Notes under the pieces: model-generated
What the model was told of the DNA's origin: nothing
The model's database searches: none
What the model saw: only the letters and a program-made list of their open reading frames with translations
NCBI RefSeq assembly: GCF_018986915.1
Contig: NZ_CP076723.1
Coordinates: 3,831,501-3,895,500 of the forward strand
Length of the DNA: 64,000 bases
Direction of reading: 5' to 3'
Source: Geomonas oryzisoli
Lineage (GTDB): Bacteria > Desulfobacterota > Desulfuromonadia > Geobacterales > Geobacteraceae
In this document: positions 1-8,667 of the stretch, piece by piece
Numbering within the stretch: position 1 is the first letter of the stretch
Layout of the letters: every line of letters begins with the position of its first letter
Program-made: the position numbers and the translations under genes

Positions 1-393
1 GGCGAGCCAGAAGGATTTCAGGGTCGCGGCCATGGGGGCGAGGGTCGGGTTGCGCATCACGCCGTACCCCATGATGAGCATGGTGGTGGGCACGGTGGCG
101 ACCGCGAACACCCGCAGCGATTTCTGGCGCCAGGCGACGAAAAGGGTCGAGGCGATGATGAACCAGCCTCCCATAAGCCCGTTTTCGTAGTCCGTGCTCC
201 AGGGGAAATGCCCCTGCGCGTAGTAGCGTGCCGCCACGGCGCCGGTGTGGACCAGCAGGCCGATGCCGATCAGCACGAGCAGTTTGGGCACCACCTTCTC
301 GTTCCTGAACACGAGGGCGTAGATGTACCCGCCCGCGGACAGGGCGTAGATCACCAGGGAGAGCCAGAAACAAATCGCTTCGTAGTAGGCCAA
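1..393 (-). CDS. ccsA: CcsA/ResC-type cytochrome c biogenesis protein (partial)
   Basis: Integral membrane component of system II (Ccs) cytochrome c maturation, which exports haem and attaches it to apocytochromes on the outer face of the inner membrane. The gene runs off the left edge; 131 codons are visible. They read as several hydrophobic segments, with the family-like stretch YAQGHFPWSTDYENG near residue 60 and further membrane segments after it. The start is a TTG at 393, chosen because GAGGTGA lies 4 nt upstream and no ATG fits. It follows the ResB-like gene by about 100 nt in the same direction, the usual ResB-CcsA pairing. The haem-handling WxWD region is not visible because the C-terminal part is missing. 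Family assignment is by recognition of the protein, not by search. Confidence 0.85.
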   Translation of the reverse strand, partial: MAYYEAICFWLSLVIYALSAGGYIYALVFRNEKVVPKLLVLIGIGLLVHTGAVAARYYAQGHFPWSTDYENGLMGGWFIIASTLFVAWRQKSLRVFAVATVPTTMLIMGYGVMRNPTLAPMAATLKSFWLA

Positions 394-421
394 GCCGTCA
401 CCTCACGTAAAAACCTGATTC

Positions 422-496
422 ACAGGGATAAAAGGGATAGAGGGGATGGAAACCAAAACGCTTGTTTTTTATCCCTTGTATCCCCTTTATCCCTGT
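422..496. repeat. Intergenic inverted repeat between resB and ccsA
   Basis: Arms at 422-439 and 479-496 pair at 17 of 18 positions (ACAGGGATAAAAGGGATA and its complement), with a loop of about 39 nt. It fills the gap between the two ccs genes and could form a large hairpin in their mRNA. The look is that of a dispersed intergenic repeat rather than a terminator, because no T-run follows on the minus strand. Confidence 0.6.
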
Positions 497-1395
497 TAAA
501 TAGCCTTTCGTCTCACCACAGCCAGTACCGCCACCACTGCGAACAGCACGGCCGCAGCCTGCATCGCCACCACCCCGCGCCGGGTGCGGATCTCCAGGAG
601 GGCGAACTTGCGCTGGTCCTCGATGCTGACCTCCATCCCCTGCACCGCAACCTTTTGACCCAGGCGGACGCTCCCGTCGTAGAGGCCCAGCTTGCCGCGC
701 CGCACCGCCAGGTGGAAGAGATCTTTGCCCTCGCCGTTAGACTTGTCACGGCTCAAAAGAAACTGGTACGGCAGCGTGTCGAACCCGAAGACCTGCTCCC
801 CCTGGGCCAGGTCGACCTTCACGTAGGAGCGCTCCAGTTCACCTTTCTCTTTGCTGCTCACGACTATAAGCGGCGCCAGGGCCGAGCCCTTGAAGCGGAC
901 CTCGCTGGAGCCGAGAGCGCGCCAGTTGGTGTCTATCTCGGTCCCCACCCCCTTCTGCACGATCACCGCCCGCCCCTTCTTGCCGTCTGGCTCGACGCGG
1001 GTCAGCGTGAAGGAGACCTGGGGAAAGGGCGCCAGTCCCCCTTTGTGGCCGGAGCTGAAGGAGGTCGGGAACGGCTCGTAGCTCTCCCCCTCGGCCAGGC
1101 TCAGCGCACCCTCGAAGTGGAAAAGATAGGAGTAGGTTGCGGTCGTAAGCAGCAGGAACCCGGCCAGGCAGAGGCAAAGCTGCCCGCGGGAGCGCTGCAA
1201 CAGCGCGGTCACCAGCGTGGCCAGTAGTCCCAGCGCAAGGAGCACTCCCCAGAACCGGACCACGGTCAAGTCGAGCAACGACCAGCCCGGTTTCACGGCA
1301 CCGGCGGCAACAAGCACAAGGGACCACAACAACAGGGACAGGGCAAGACCGAGGGTCATCAAGGGGATGATCTTTTTGCTCTGCAGGCTAGGCAC
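496..1395 (-). CDS. resB: ResB-like cytochrome c biogenesis protein
   Basis: Predicted partner of CcsA in system II cytochrome c maturation. The 299-residue protein has three N-terminal membrane segments (about residues 10-32, 45-65 and 73-92), a soluble middle domain of about 170 residues expected on the outer face, and a final membrane segment near residues 275-293 followed by RRK. Full-length ResB proteins are usually larger, so this is a short form. Its start overlaps the end of the upstream exported-protein gene by 8 bp, which implies translational coupling, and ccsA follows. The identification rests on topology, the QGMEVSIEDQRKF region near the C-terminal membrane segment and the adjacent ccsA; sequence similarity to characterised ResB was not tested. 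Confidence 0.7.
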   Translation of the reverse strand: MPSLQSKKIIPLMTLGLALSLLLWSLVLVAAGAVKPGWSLLDLTVVRFWGVLLALGLLATLVTALLQRSRGQLCLCLAGFLLLTTATYSYLFHFEGALSLAEGESYEPFPTSFSSGHKGGLAPFPQVSFTLTRVEPDGKKGRAVIVQKGVGTEIDTNWRALGSSEVRFKGSALAPLIVVSSKEKGELERSYVKVDLAQGEQVFGFDTLPYQFLLSRDKSNGEGKDLFHLAVRRGKLGLYDGSVRLGQKVAVQGMEVSIEDQRKFALLEIRTRRGVVAMQAAAVLFAVVAVLAVVRRKAI

Positions 1396-1936
1396 CTTTT
1401 TTCACCCCGCGATCTGACTCTCGAACCGGTTCGCATTGCTGCACCAGCCATCGACCACCCTGCTGCAGCAGTCTGTAGCGCATCAGTGAGCCGGTACCGT
1501 GCACCTGCCCTACTTCCTTATAGGTCTTGCCGTCCTTGTACTGGTAGTTCCACTCTTCCTTGACCAGTACCGTCGCGGAGAGCGGTCCGTCCTGCTTCAC
1601 GCTGCGGAAATCCAACGAGGCGATGTCGTACACCAGCACCTGCCCGCCGACCCAGAGCGAACCGGAGTCGGTGACCAGGCTGTGGCGCATGCCGACGGTG
1701 GCAGGCACGGCACCAATGCCCCGCTTATCCCCCTGCGAGGCATAGATGTCCATGAAGCGGTTGTTGAACTCCGTCACCGCCGCCTTGATCCGATCGGTCT
1801 CGTCCAGTGCCGGGACCGCTTTTCCTGCGAGGTAACGGAAGTAAGCGCCGTCACCGGAGGCAAAAGCAATTAGGGGAAACAGGGCGAGCGGCAGCAGCAG
1901 AGCCAACAGGTATGTCTTGTCAGATCCTTTGAACAG
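1388..1936 (-). CDS. Exported protein of unknown function upstream of resB-ccsA
   Basis: I do not recognise the family. The open frame has no ATG or GTG start. A CTG at 1936 has GGAGG 5 nt upstream and gives a signal peptide with a basic n-region (FKGSDKTYLLALLLPLALFP then IAFA-SGDG). The only other usual candidate, a TTG at 1906, has a poorly placed Shine-Dalgarno sequence and removes both lysines. The mature part, about 150 residues, contains a WNYQYKDGKTYKEVGQVHG region and one cysteine near the end (VQQCEPV). It is mostly beta-like with no haem motif. The gene overlaps resB by 8 bp, so it is probably the first gene of the ccs unit and may assist cytochrome maturation; that is inference from position. 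Confidence 0.65.
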   Translation of the reverse strand: MFKGSDKTYLLALLLPLALFPLIAFASGDGAYFRYLAGKAVPALDETDRIKAAVTEFNNRFMDIYASQGDKRGIGAVPATVGMRHSLVTDSGSLWVGGQVLVYDIASLDFRSVKQDGPLSATVLVKEEWNYQYKDGKTYKEVGQVHGTGSLMRYRLLQQGGRWLVQQCEPVRESDRGVKKGA

Positions 1937-2036
1937 GAGGTCCTCCGGGAAATTAGACTCTGGGCGGATCGATGGCCCCTAAAGATACCGTAGCAGAACC
2001 AAAAAGATCAAGTTTGTATTCCGAAACAGTGCAAAG

Positions 2037-2094
2037 AAAAACAGTGCAGGGTTTGCGCGCCCATACTGCCGGTCGCGCTCCCTGCACTGTTTTT
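2037..2094 (-). terminator. Hairpin terminator after cytochrome cluster A
   Basis: Perfect 15-bp inverted repeat AAAAACAGTGCAGGG at 2037-2051 and its complement at 2080-2094, with a 28-nt loop. The stem ends in a T-run read in either direction. It lies 25 nt after the stop codon of the 2178-aa gene and separates the cytochrome cluster from the ccs genes. Confidence 0.75.
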
Positions 2095-2118
2095 AGGTGC
2101 GGCTATGTTGCTGCGGTG

Positions 2119-5100
2119 TTACTGCAGCGGTCTTGCGTAGTTCGGGGTGCCCATCCTGCCGGTACCAGCGGAGCCGTCGTGCTTGTTGCAGGCGCCGCCC
2201 CAGGTCGAGGAAGCGGTGTAGCAGGTCGGTGCCGTGGTGGTGGACCAGTTGGCATCCGAGATGTTGAGGCCGAGCTCTGCGCCGTAGATGAAGCGATAGC
2301 TCTTCGTTGCCCCCTGGGTCAGGGTGGTGATGGAGCGGTTGTTACCGTGGATGCCGCCGATGTTGTTGACACCACCGCCCATATGGCAGTTGAAGCAGAC
2401 GATGCCGTGGTCGTTGTAGGTGCCCGCACCCCAAGGGACGTTGTCGAAGCTGCTGTGCTCGATACGGGCCTTGCCGGTCACCGTCACGTTGCTGTAGTTG
2501 TACACCGTGCTCAGGTGGCAACGGTAGCAGACGAAGGTGGCGCTGCCGTCGTTGGTGTTGGTGGCCGCCGCGTCAGCGCCGTTTTTGTCCTGCAGCATCC
2601 GGGTGGCGTTCCTGGCGCCGTGGGCGTTGCTCTCGTTCAGGTGACAGTCGGAGCAGTGCAGGCCGGTATCCCAGGTCATGGCGGCGCCGTCCTTCGAGGT
2701 GCCGGTCCAGCCGCCGCGGGTGGCGTAGGTGGAGGCGTAGGTCGCGGTGTAGCGCTTGGTGTAGATGTTCAGGTTGTGATGGCTGGCGTAAGCGCTCCCC
2801 ACCGCGTTGCCGGAGTTGAACTGCGACTTTACGTTGAGCGGCGTGCCGCCGTCCAGCGGGTTGAACGGTGTGAGCTTTCTTGCCAGCGCCGTGCCGGTGG
2901 TGATGCCGGTACCGGCGGTGTCGACGGTGATGGTGTTGGCGCCGTCGGCATCATGGCAGTTGACGCAGAAGCGGTCCATGTTGTCGCGGTCGGCGGAGGT
3001 TATGGTGGTGCCGCCGGCGCGGCGTCCCGGCCAGGACCAGTAGTTGGTACCTGCAGCACCCGGGTTGCCCTGGCTGTCGACGTTCCTTAAGAGGACCGGT
3101 GCGCCGCTGGTGCCGTGGAGGCTCACCTGCTTCACCGAGGTCTCGGTGGAAGTGGTGTCGCCCTCGGCATGGCAGACGATGCAGTCCACGTTCTTGACGG
3201 TGGTGTTCTTGATGTGCCTGGACGGGCGTACGAAGTCGTCGCCGGTGGCGCCGAGCGTCGCGCCGACGATCTGCTGACGCACGCCGCGTGGGGCGTTGTG
3301 GCAGCCAAGGCAGCTACCGCCCATCCCTTTGAAGCCTGCGGCGTGGGAGTGGCACTGGGTGCAGTTCACCGTGCCGTTGTGGCCGGCGGTGGTGTTGTTG
3401 TACTTGTGAACCGAAGTCTGGCTGTGGCAGACCTCGCAGATGCGGTTCGATGTGGCATGGACCGTGTCGCTGCCAAGGTCGGTGGCCGGGTTGGTCAGCG
3501 CAACGGAGACCGAGGCGGTATTCGAGGAGCCCCAGTTGGTGCCGTCGCCGGTGGAGACGGAGGTGGCCACCCGCATGATGTTGGTCGTGCTCATGTTGTG
3601 GCAGGTGGTGCAGGAGAAGGCGCCGTACTTCTTGCCAGGCTCGCCCCAGCCGCCGTTCGCGCTCCACTTGGTGGAGCCGGTGTTGGTGCTGTTATGCAGC
3701 ATGTTGTTGTTGGACCACGCCGTTCTGGCGGGGGTATACGGCCCGACAGCCACCCCGGTCGCGGAGTAGTTGCCGTGCGAGTCTTTAGCGAAGATCTTGT
3801 AGTAGTAAACCGTACCGTTCGCCAAGGGGGAGTCCGTGAAGCTGGCCAGACTCCCTGAGTAGGCAACGGTGCTGGAACCGATGGGATTTCCATCCAGGTA
3901 GGTGGCACCTTCGACAGGGGTATCGGTAACGGCGCTGCCGGCGCGGCGCAGCACGACGATGCCGGCGAAGTCACTGTCGGCGGGGTTGGTCCAGTACAGC
4001 GAGTTGGAGGCGATCCCGGCAGCGCCGCCTGCGGCGGTGACGTTGGCCGGGGAGAGGTTGTCGATGGTGACGGTTGCCGAGACCGAGTCGCTGTACGCCT
4101 TCGGGTTGGACGAGGTGATCGCGGTCACGGTGCCGGTGACGGCGTAGCTGGCGCCAGGAGGTGCCGGCATGGCAGTCGGGGCCTTGGCGTCGATCACCAG
4201 GACGTACTGGGTCGGGGTCGTGGTCACCGTGATCGGGGTGGTCAGGGTGATGGCCACGGTGTTGGATGCCGGGGTAGCGCTGCCGTAGATGGTTGTGCCG
4301 GTGTCGTCGGTGACTTTCAGTGTGGCGATGCCGGCCCAGGTCCCGTTAGCGAGCGTCACGGTGAGGCCGGTGACCGTATCGGTCCCCGCCTGGGTAGCCA
4401 GGGTGAAGGCGTCGAGGTCCATCTCGATGGTGCCCGGCGCGATGGTGATGTTGGTTTCGCCGGTACCCTGGCTCACGGTGGTGGTGGCCGCGGCGGTGGT
4501 GAAGCTCCAGGTGGTGCTGTAGGCGGTGGTGTTGCCGGCGGCGTCCTTCGCCTTCACGTGCCAGTAATAGGTGGTGCTGATGGCGAGGGTCGGTGCGAAG
4601 GTCGTCCCGGTCTGCCAGGCACTCTGCTGTACCCCGGTGGTGAAGCCGGAGTTGGTAGCGATTTCGAAGAAGTACTGCACCGCGGCCGTGATGTTGGCGT
4701 CGGTTGCGGTGGTGGAAACCAGCGACGAGGTGGTGGCAACGCCGGTAGCCAGGTTGGCCGGGGTCGAGTTGGCCAGCCCTGCCGGCGCCACGGTATCGAC
4801 GTAGATGTTCACGCTGGACGGAGTCGGATCCGCGTTGGAGGCGTTATCCAGTGCCCGCGCCAGGACGGTGTGCGCCACGTAGTCCTCGGCCGGGAGGGTC
4901 CAGGAGTAGGACCAGGTGCCGGTGCCGGTGGCGGTGTTCCAGGAGGTGCCGTTGTTGGTGGATACCTGCACCGAGCCGAGCGCGTTCGTGCCGGCAGTCG
5001 CGGTACCGCTGATGGTCGCGGGCGAGGTGGAGAACACCGTGCCTGCCAACGGAGCGGAGAGAACCGTCTCAGGTGCAACCACACCGGAGGTGAAGCTCGA

Positions 5101-8100
5101 GGTGGTGGTGTAGGCGGTGGTGTTGCCGGCGGCATCCTTCGCCTTCACGTGCCAGTAGTAGGTGGTGCCCGGCGCGAGGGTCGGGGTCCAGGAGGTGCCG
5201 GTCTGCCAGACGCTCTGCTGCACTCCGGTGGTGAAGCCGGAGTTGGTGGCGAGCTCGAAGAAGTACTGCACGGCAGCCGAGGTGTTGGCGTCGGTCGCGG
5301 TGGTCGAGGTCAGCGCGGAACCGATGGCCACGTTGGTGGCCAGGTTGGCCGGGGTCGAGTTGGCAAGCCCGGCGGGCACCACGTTGTCCACCCGGACGGT
5401 CACCTGTGCCGGGGTCGCGTCGGCATACCCCAGGCTGTCCATTGCCTTGGCGAGGATGGTGTGCGCCACGTAGTCTTCGCTGGCCGGTGCCCAGGAGAAG
5501 CTCCAGGTGCTGGTGCCGGTGGCGGCGGCCCAAGTGGTGCCGTTGTTGGTGGAAACCTGTACCGAGGCCAGCGGGTTGCCGCCGACGGTCGCGGTACCGG
5601 TGATGGAGTTGCTGGCGGTGATCACCGCGTTGGCTGCCGGTGCGGTGATGGCGGTCTCCGGAAGCGCGATGGTCGACGGGGACGCCGCGGTGGTGACACC
5701 GGCCGACAGGTTGCCGACCTCGTCCAGGGCGCAGACCCTATAGTAATAGGTGGTGCCGTTGGTCACGGCGGTATCGAAGTAGCTGGTGCCGTTGCCGGTA
5801 TAGAGCGCGGCGGCGGAGCAGTCGGCGGGGGAGGACACGGCCGACTTGACCAGCTTGTAGCTGTTGACCGGGTCGAGGCCTGCGCCGGAATCGGTGGCGG
5901 CAGTCCAGCTCACGTTGACGTAGCCGTCGCCGGAGGAGGCGCTCGCGGTGCCGTCGGTCGGAGCGGTGGTGTCGACGCCGAAGTCGAGGCCGGTGGCCAC
6001 GGTAAAGTCCGGGGTGCCGGTGAAGGCGGTCCAGGCGCTGGCAGCGGACTTGCTGTCCTTCGCCCTCACCCTCCAGTCGTAGGAGCCGTCGGCGATGCCG
6101 CCGCAGGTTGCTTTGGCGGTGGCGGGGCCGGTGACGTAGGGGCTCGCGCAGTCTGCGATGCCGTCGTTGTTCAGGTCGACCTCGAGGAGGACCGGATCGG
6201 AGTTGCCGCCGTCAATGGTGGCGCCGATGACCACCACGTTGGTGGATGCGGCGCCGCCGGAAGCGATGGCCGTGGTGCCGTCAGCCTGGTACTGGGCCAG
6301 GACGGTCGGGGCAGCCGGGGTCGCATTGGTCAGTGCGACAGTGAAGTCGGGGTCTGTGCCGCCGAAGTCGACCCAGGCGCTGTTCAGCGTTCCGTCGCTG
6401 GTGCGTGCGCGCCATTTGTAGGAGAGCCCGTCGGAAAGGCCGGTGCAGGTGGCGGTGGCCACGGAACCGCTGGCGACCGAGGTGGAGGAGCAGTTGGCTA
6501 CGCCTGCAAAGGTGTTGCCGTTGGTGATCATCTCCACTTGGAGCGTCACGTTGTCGTTGTTGGCGTCAGTCACGGTGGACTTGACGACGACGGAGGCGCT
6601 GGTCGCAGTCCCGGCCTGGGCGATGGCGGTGACGCCGTCGGCCTGGTACTGGGTTGCGGACGGTGCGTTCGGCGCGGTCGGCCCGATGGTGCTGAAGCTC
6701 CAGGTGGTGGTGTATGCGGAGATGTTCCCCGCGGCATCCTTGGCCCTGACATGCCAGTAGTAGGTGGTGGCGCCGGCCAGGGTCGGAGCGAACGTCTTGG
6801 TGGTCTGCCAGCCGCTCTGCTGCACGCCGGTGGTGAAGCCGCTGTCCGTGGCAAGCTCGAAGAAGTACTGTACGGCCGAGCTCGTGTTGGCGTCGGTTGC
6901 GGTTCCCGAGGTCAGCGTCGTTGCCAGGGCCTGGTTGGTGGCGAGGTTCGCCGGAGCCGAGTTGGCAAGGCCTGCCGGGGCGACGTTGTCGACGATGACC
7001 GTTACCGAAGCCGGGGTGGTGTCCTCATTGGCTGCATTGTCAACGCCCTTGGCGAGGATGGTGTGGGTGACGTAGTCTTCGCTCGGCAGGGTCCAGGAGT
7101 AGGACCAGGAAGCGGTCCCGGTGGCGGCGGTCCAGGTGGAGCCGTTGTTGGTGGAAACCTGGACCGAACCAAGTGCGTTGGTTCCGGCAGTCGCGGTACC
7201 GGTAATGGCCACCGGGGTGGTGGTCAGCACGGTTGCGGCCAGCGGCGCGCTGATCGCGGTGTCCGGACGCACGATCGGGGTGGCGGTGGTGTAGTTGAAC
7301 GCGTAGGAACTGCTCATCGCGTTGCCGTTCACGTCGGTGATGCCTGTGCCGGCGGTTACCATGTAGGAGGTGGAACCTGCCTGGCCGGTCGGGGTGAAGA
7401 CGGCCTGGCTCCCCGAGCAGCTGGTCTTGGCCCAGGTGACCGCGGGCGAGATGGTGACGCTGCTGGTGGTGACCGTGGCGCAGTTCACGGCTTCGCTGAA
7501 GTTCAGGGTGACCGTGTTGTCCGGGGTAATACCGGTGGCCCCGGTAGCGGGGACCGTGCTGGTCACGGTCGGATGTACAGTATCGACGAGAACGGTGACC
7601 GGAGTGGCGTAGACAGCGGAGACGTTACCGGCGGCATCCTTCGCCCACGGGTAGAGTGTGTAGCTGCCGTCGGCCGCGACGGTGTAGGTGGTCGGCGCGG
7701 TGCCGGTCCAGGCGGCGTCGGTGGCCAGCGGCGCAGTTGCGCTGGTGGTGATCATATAGCCGGTTACCCCGGTGTTGTCGGTCGCGGCGAAGCTCGTCAC
7801 CGGGATGGTCCAGCTGGTACTCGGCGTGGTGGCGGCGAAGCCTGCGGAGACCACCGGCGTGGTGGTGTCGGCGCCACCGGCGACGGTTACGGTGATGGCC
7901 TGTTCGACGTGGGCTTTGGAGGAGTCGTGACCGACGCCCATGACCACGATGGTGTAGGTTCCGTTGGCGGTCCCGGCCGGTACGGTGACGACGGCGTCGG
8001 TGCCCATGGTCTCGGCGGTGCCGTCGAGGTCGAGGCCGGCCGCGCCGGTGTCGTAAGCGGCGTTCCTGGTCCCGGTATCCCATGCGGTGCCATTGTAGTT

Positions 8101-8655
8101 GATGGTGTAACCGACCGGGCTGCTCGGGAACTCGGTTGCGGTGCTGTAGCTGCTGGCCGTGGCCCACCCGGCCGCGACGCCATCGGCCGCATCCCAGACG
8201 CTGTTCCACCCGGGGATCGCCGGGGAGTTCACGGTACCCTTGGCGAGGCCCCAACCGGTCGGGAGGTTAATCTCGACGCCTACGCCGACCTGGCCGCCCG
8301 CGACGTTGGTGACGTTGGTGACCTTCCAGTCGACCTCGAAGCTTCCGCCGGCGGGAACGGTCACCGAGGTGCCAACCGCGCCGTTGATAGCCGTCGTGAT
8401 GGTGGCGTTCGGGTCGGCAAGCACGTGGCAACCCGAGCCGGAGCAGGAGCCGTACTTGGTCGGCCATGCGCTCGCGTCCTTCGGCATGAAGTAGGTGGTG
8501 AGCCCGACGCATGCAACCAGCAGGGTCATCAAAAGCGTGCCAAGCAGGTTCAAGCGGGTGCGGCCACTCATGTTGCGCAAAAGTGCCATTACAGTTCCTG
8601 CCTCGGGAGTTGACTGAGTTCTCGACTCTCTCATTGTTCTCCTCAGATCCTTCAT
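2119..8655 (-). CDS. Giant fibronectin/Ig-like stalk cytochrome, 2178 aa, about 10 haems (cluster A)
   Basis: Exported cytochrome with a long beta-sandwich stalk and a C-terminal haem head. An extended N-terminus (SGRTRLNL just before the hydrophobic core at about residues 36-57) leads to a probable cleavage after DASA. Directly behind it is a CX4CH haem motif (CSGSGCH). Residues of about 90-1670 are repeated Ig-like and fibronectin-III-like domains, with three copies of a VQVSTNNG...W unit and several WHVRAKDAAGN endings. Residues of about 1680-2090 carry nine CXXCH motifs (CTTCH, CEVCH, CTQCH, CLGCH, CIVCH, CVNCH, CSDCH, CYRCH, CFNCH). The C-terminus has an unusual C-X10-CNKH. The ATG follows AGGAG closely, 12 nt after the stop of the upstream Ig-like gene, so the two are co-translated. 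A role in surface electron transfer is inferred. Confidence 0.9.
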   Translation of the reverse strand: MKDLRRTMRESRTQSTPEAGTVMALLRNMSGRTRLNLLGTLLMTLLVACVGLTTYFMPKDASAWPTKYGSCSGSGCHVLADPNATITTAINGAVGTSVTVPAGGSFEVDWKVTNVTNVAGGQVGVGVEINLPTGWGLAKGTVNSPAIPGWNSVWDAADGVAAGWATASSYSTATEFPSSPVGYTINYNGTAWDTGTRNAAYDTGAAGLDLDGTAETMGTDAVVTVPAGTANGTYTIVVMGVGHDSSKAHVEQAITVTVAGGADTTTPVVSAGFAATTPSTSWTIPVTSFAATDNTGVTGYMITTSATAPLATDAAWTGTAPTTYTVAADGSYTLYPWAKDAAGNVSAVYATPVTVLVDTVHPTVTSTVPATGATGITPDNTVTLNFSEAVNCATVTTSSVTISPAVTWAKTSCSGSQAVFTPTGQAGSTSYMVTAGTGITDVNGNAMSSSYAFNYTTATPIVRPDTAISAPLAATVLTTTPVAITGTATAGTNALGSVQVSTNNGSTWTAATGTASWSYSWTLPSEDYVTHTILAKGVDNAANEDTTPASVTVIVDNVAPAGLANSAPANLATNQALATTLTSGTATDANTSSAVQYFFELATDSGFTTGVQQSGWQTTKTFAPTLAGATTYYWHVRAKDAAGNISAYTTTWSFSTIGPTAPNAPSATQYQADGVTAIAQAGTATSASVVVKSTVTDANNDNVTLQVEMITNGNTFAGVANCSSTSVASGSVATATCTGLSDGLSYKWRARTSDGTLNSAWVDFGGTDPDFTVALTNATPAAPTVLAQYQADGTTAIASGGAASTNVVVIGATIDGGNSDPVLLEVDLNNDGIADCASPYVTGPATAKATCGGIADGSYDWRVRAKDSKSAASAWTAFTGTPDFTVATGLDFGVDTTAPTDGTASASSGDGYVNVSWTAATDSGAGLDPVNSYKLVKSAVSSPADCSAAALYTGNGTSYFDTAVTNGTTYYYRVCALDEVGNLSAGVTTAASPSTIALPETAITAPAANAVITASNSITGTATVGGNPLASVQVSTNNGTTWAAATGTSTWSFSWAPASEDYVAHTILAKAMDSLGYADATPAQVTVRVDNVVPAGLANSTPANLATNVAIGSALTSTTATDANTSAAVQYFFELATNSGFTTGVQQSVWQTGTSWTPTLAPGTTYYWHVKAKDAAGNTTAYTTTSSFTSGVVAPETVLSAPLAGTVFSTSPATISGTATAGTNALGSVQVSTNNGTSWNTATGTGTWSYSWTLPAEDYVAHTVLARALDNASNADPTPSSVNIYVDTVAPAGLANSTPANLATGVATTSSLVSTTATDANITAAVQYFFEIATNSGFTTGVQQSAWQTGTTFAPTLAISTTYYWHVKAKDAAGNTTAYSTTWSFTTAAATTTVSQGTGETNITIAPGTIEMDLDAFTLATQAGTDTVTGLTVTLANGTWAGIATLKVTDDTGTTIYGSATPASNTVAITLTTPITVTTTPTQYVLVIDAKAPTAMPAPPGASYAVTGTVTAITSSNPKAYSDSVSATVTIDNLSPANVTAAGGAAGIASNSLYWTNPADSDFAGIVVLRRAGSAVTDTPVEGATYLDGNPIGSSTVAYSGSLASFTDSPLANGTVYYYKIFAKDSHGNYSATGVAVGPYTPARTAWSNNNMLHNSTNTGSTKWSANGGWGEPGKKYGAFSCTTCHNMSTTNIMRVATSVSTGDGTNWGSSNTASVSVALTNPATDLGSDTVHATSNRICEVCHSQTSVHKYNNTTAGHNGTVNCTQCHSHAAGFKGMGGSCLGCHNAPRGVRQQIVGATLGATGDDFVRPSRHIKNTTVKNVDCIVCHAEGDTTSTETSVKQVSLHGTSGAPVLLRNVDSQGNPGAAGTNYWSWPGRRAGGTTITSADRDNMDRFCVNCHDADGANTITVDTAGTGITTGTALARKLTPFNPLDGGTPLNVKSQFNSGNAVGSAYASHHNLNIYTKRYTATYASTYATRGGWTGTSKDGAAMTWDTGLHCSDCHLNESNAHGARNATRMLQDKNGADAAATNTNDGSATFVCYRCHLSTVYNYSNVTVTGKARIEHSSFDNVPWGAGTYNDHGIVCFNCHMGGGVNNIGGIHGNNRSITTLTQGATKSYRFIYGAELGLNISDANWSTTTAPTCYTASSTWGGACNKHDGSAGTGRMGTPNYARPLQ

Positions 8656-8667
8656 CGAGCGCTCCTA

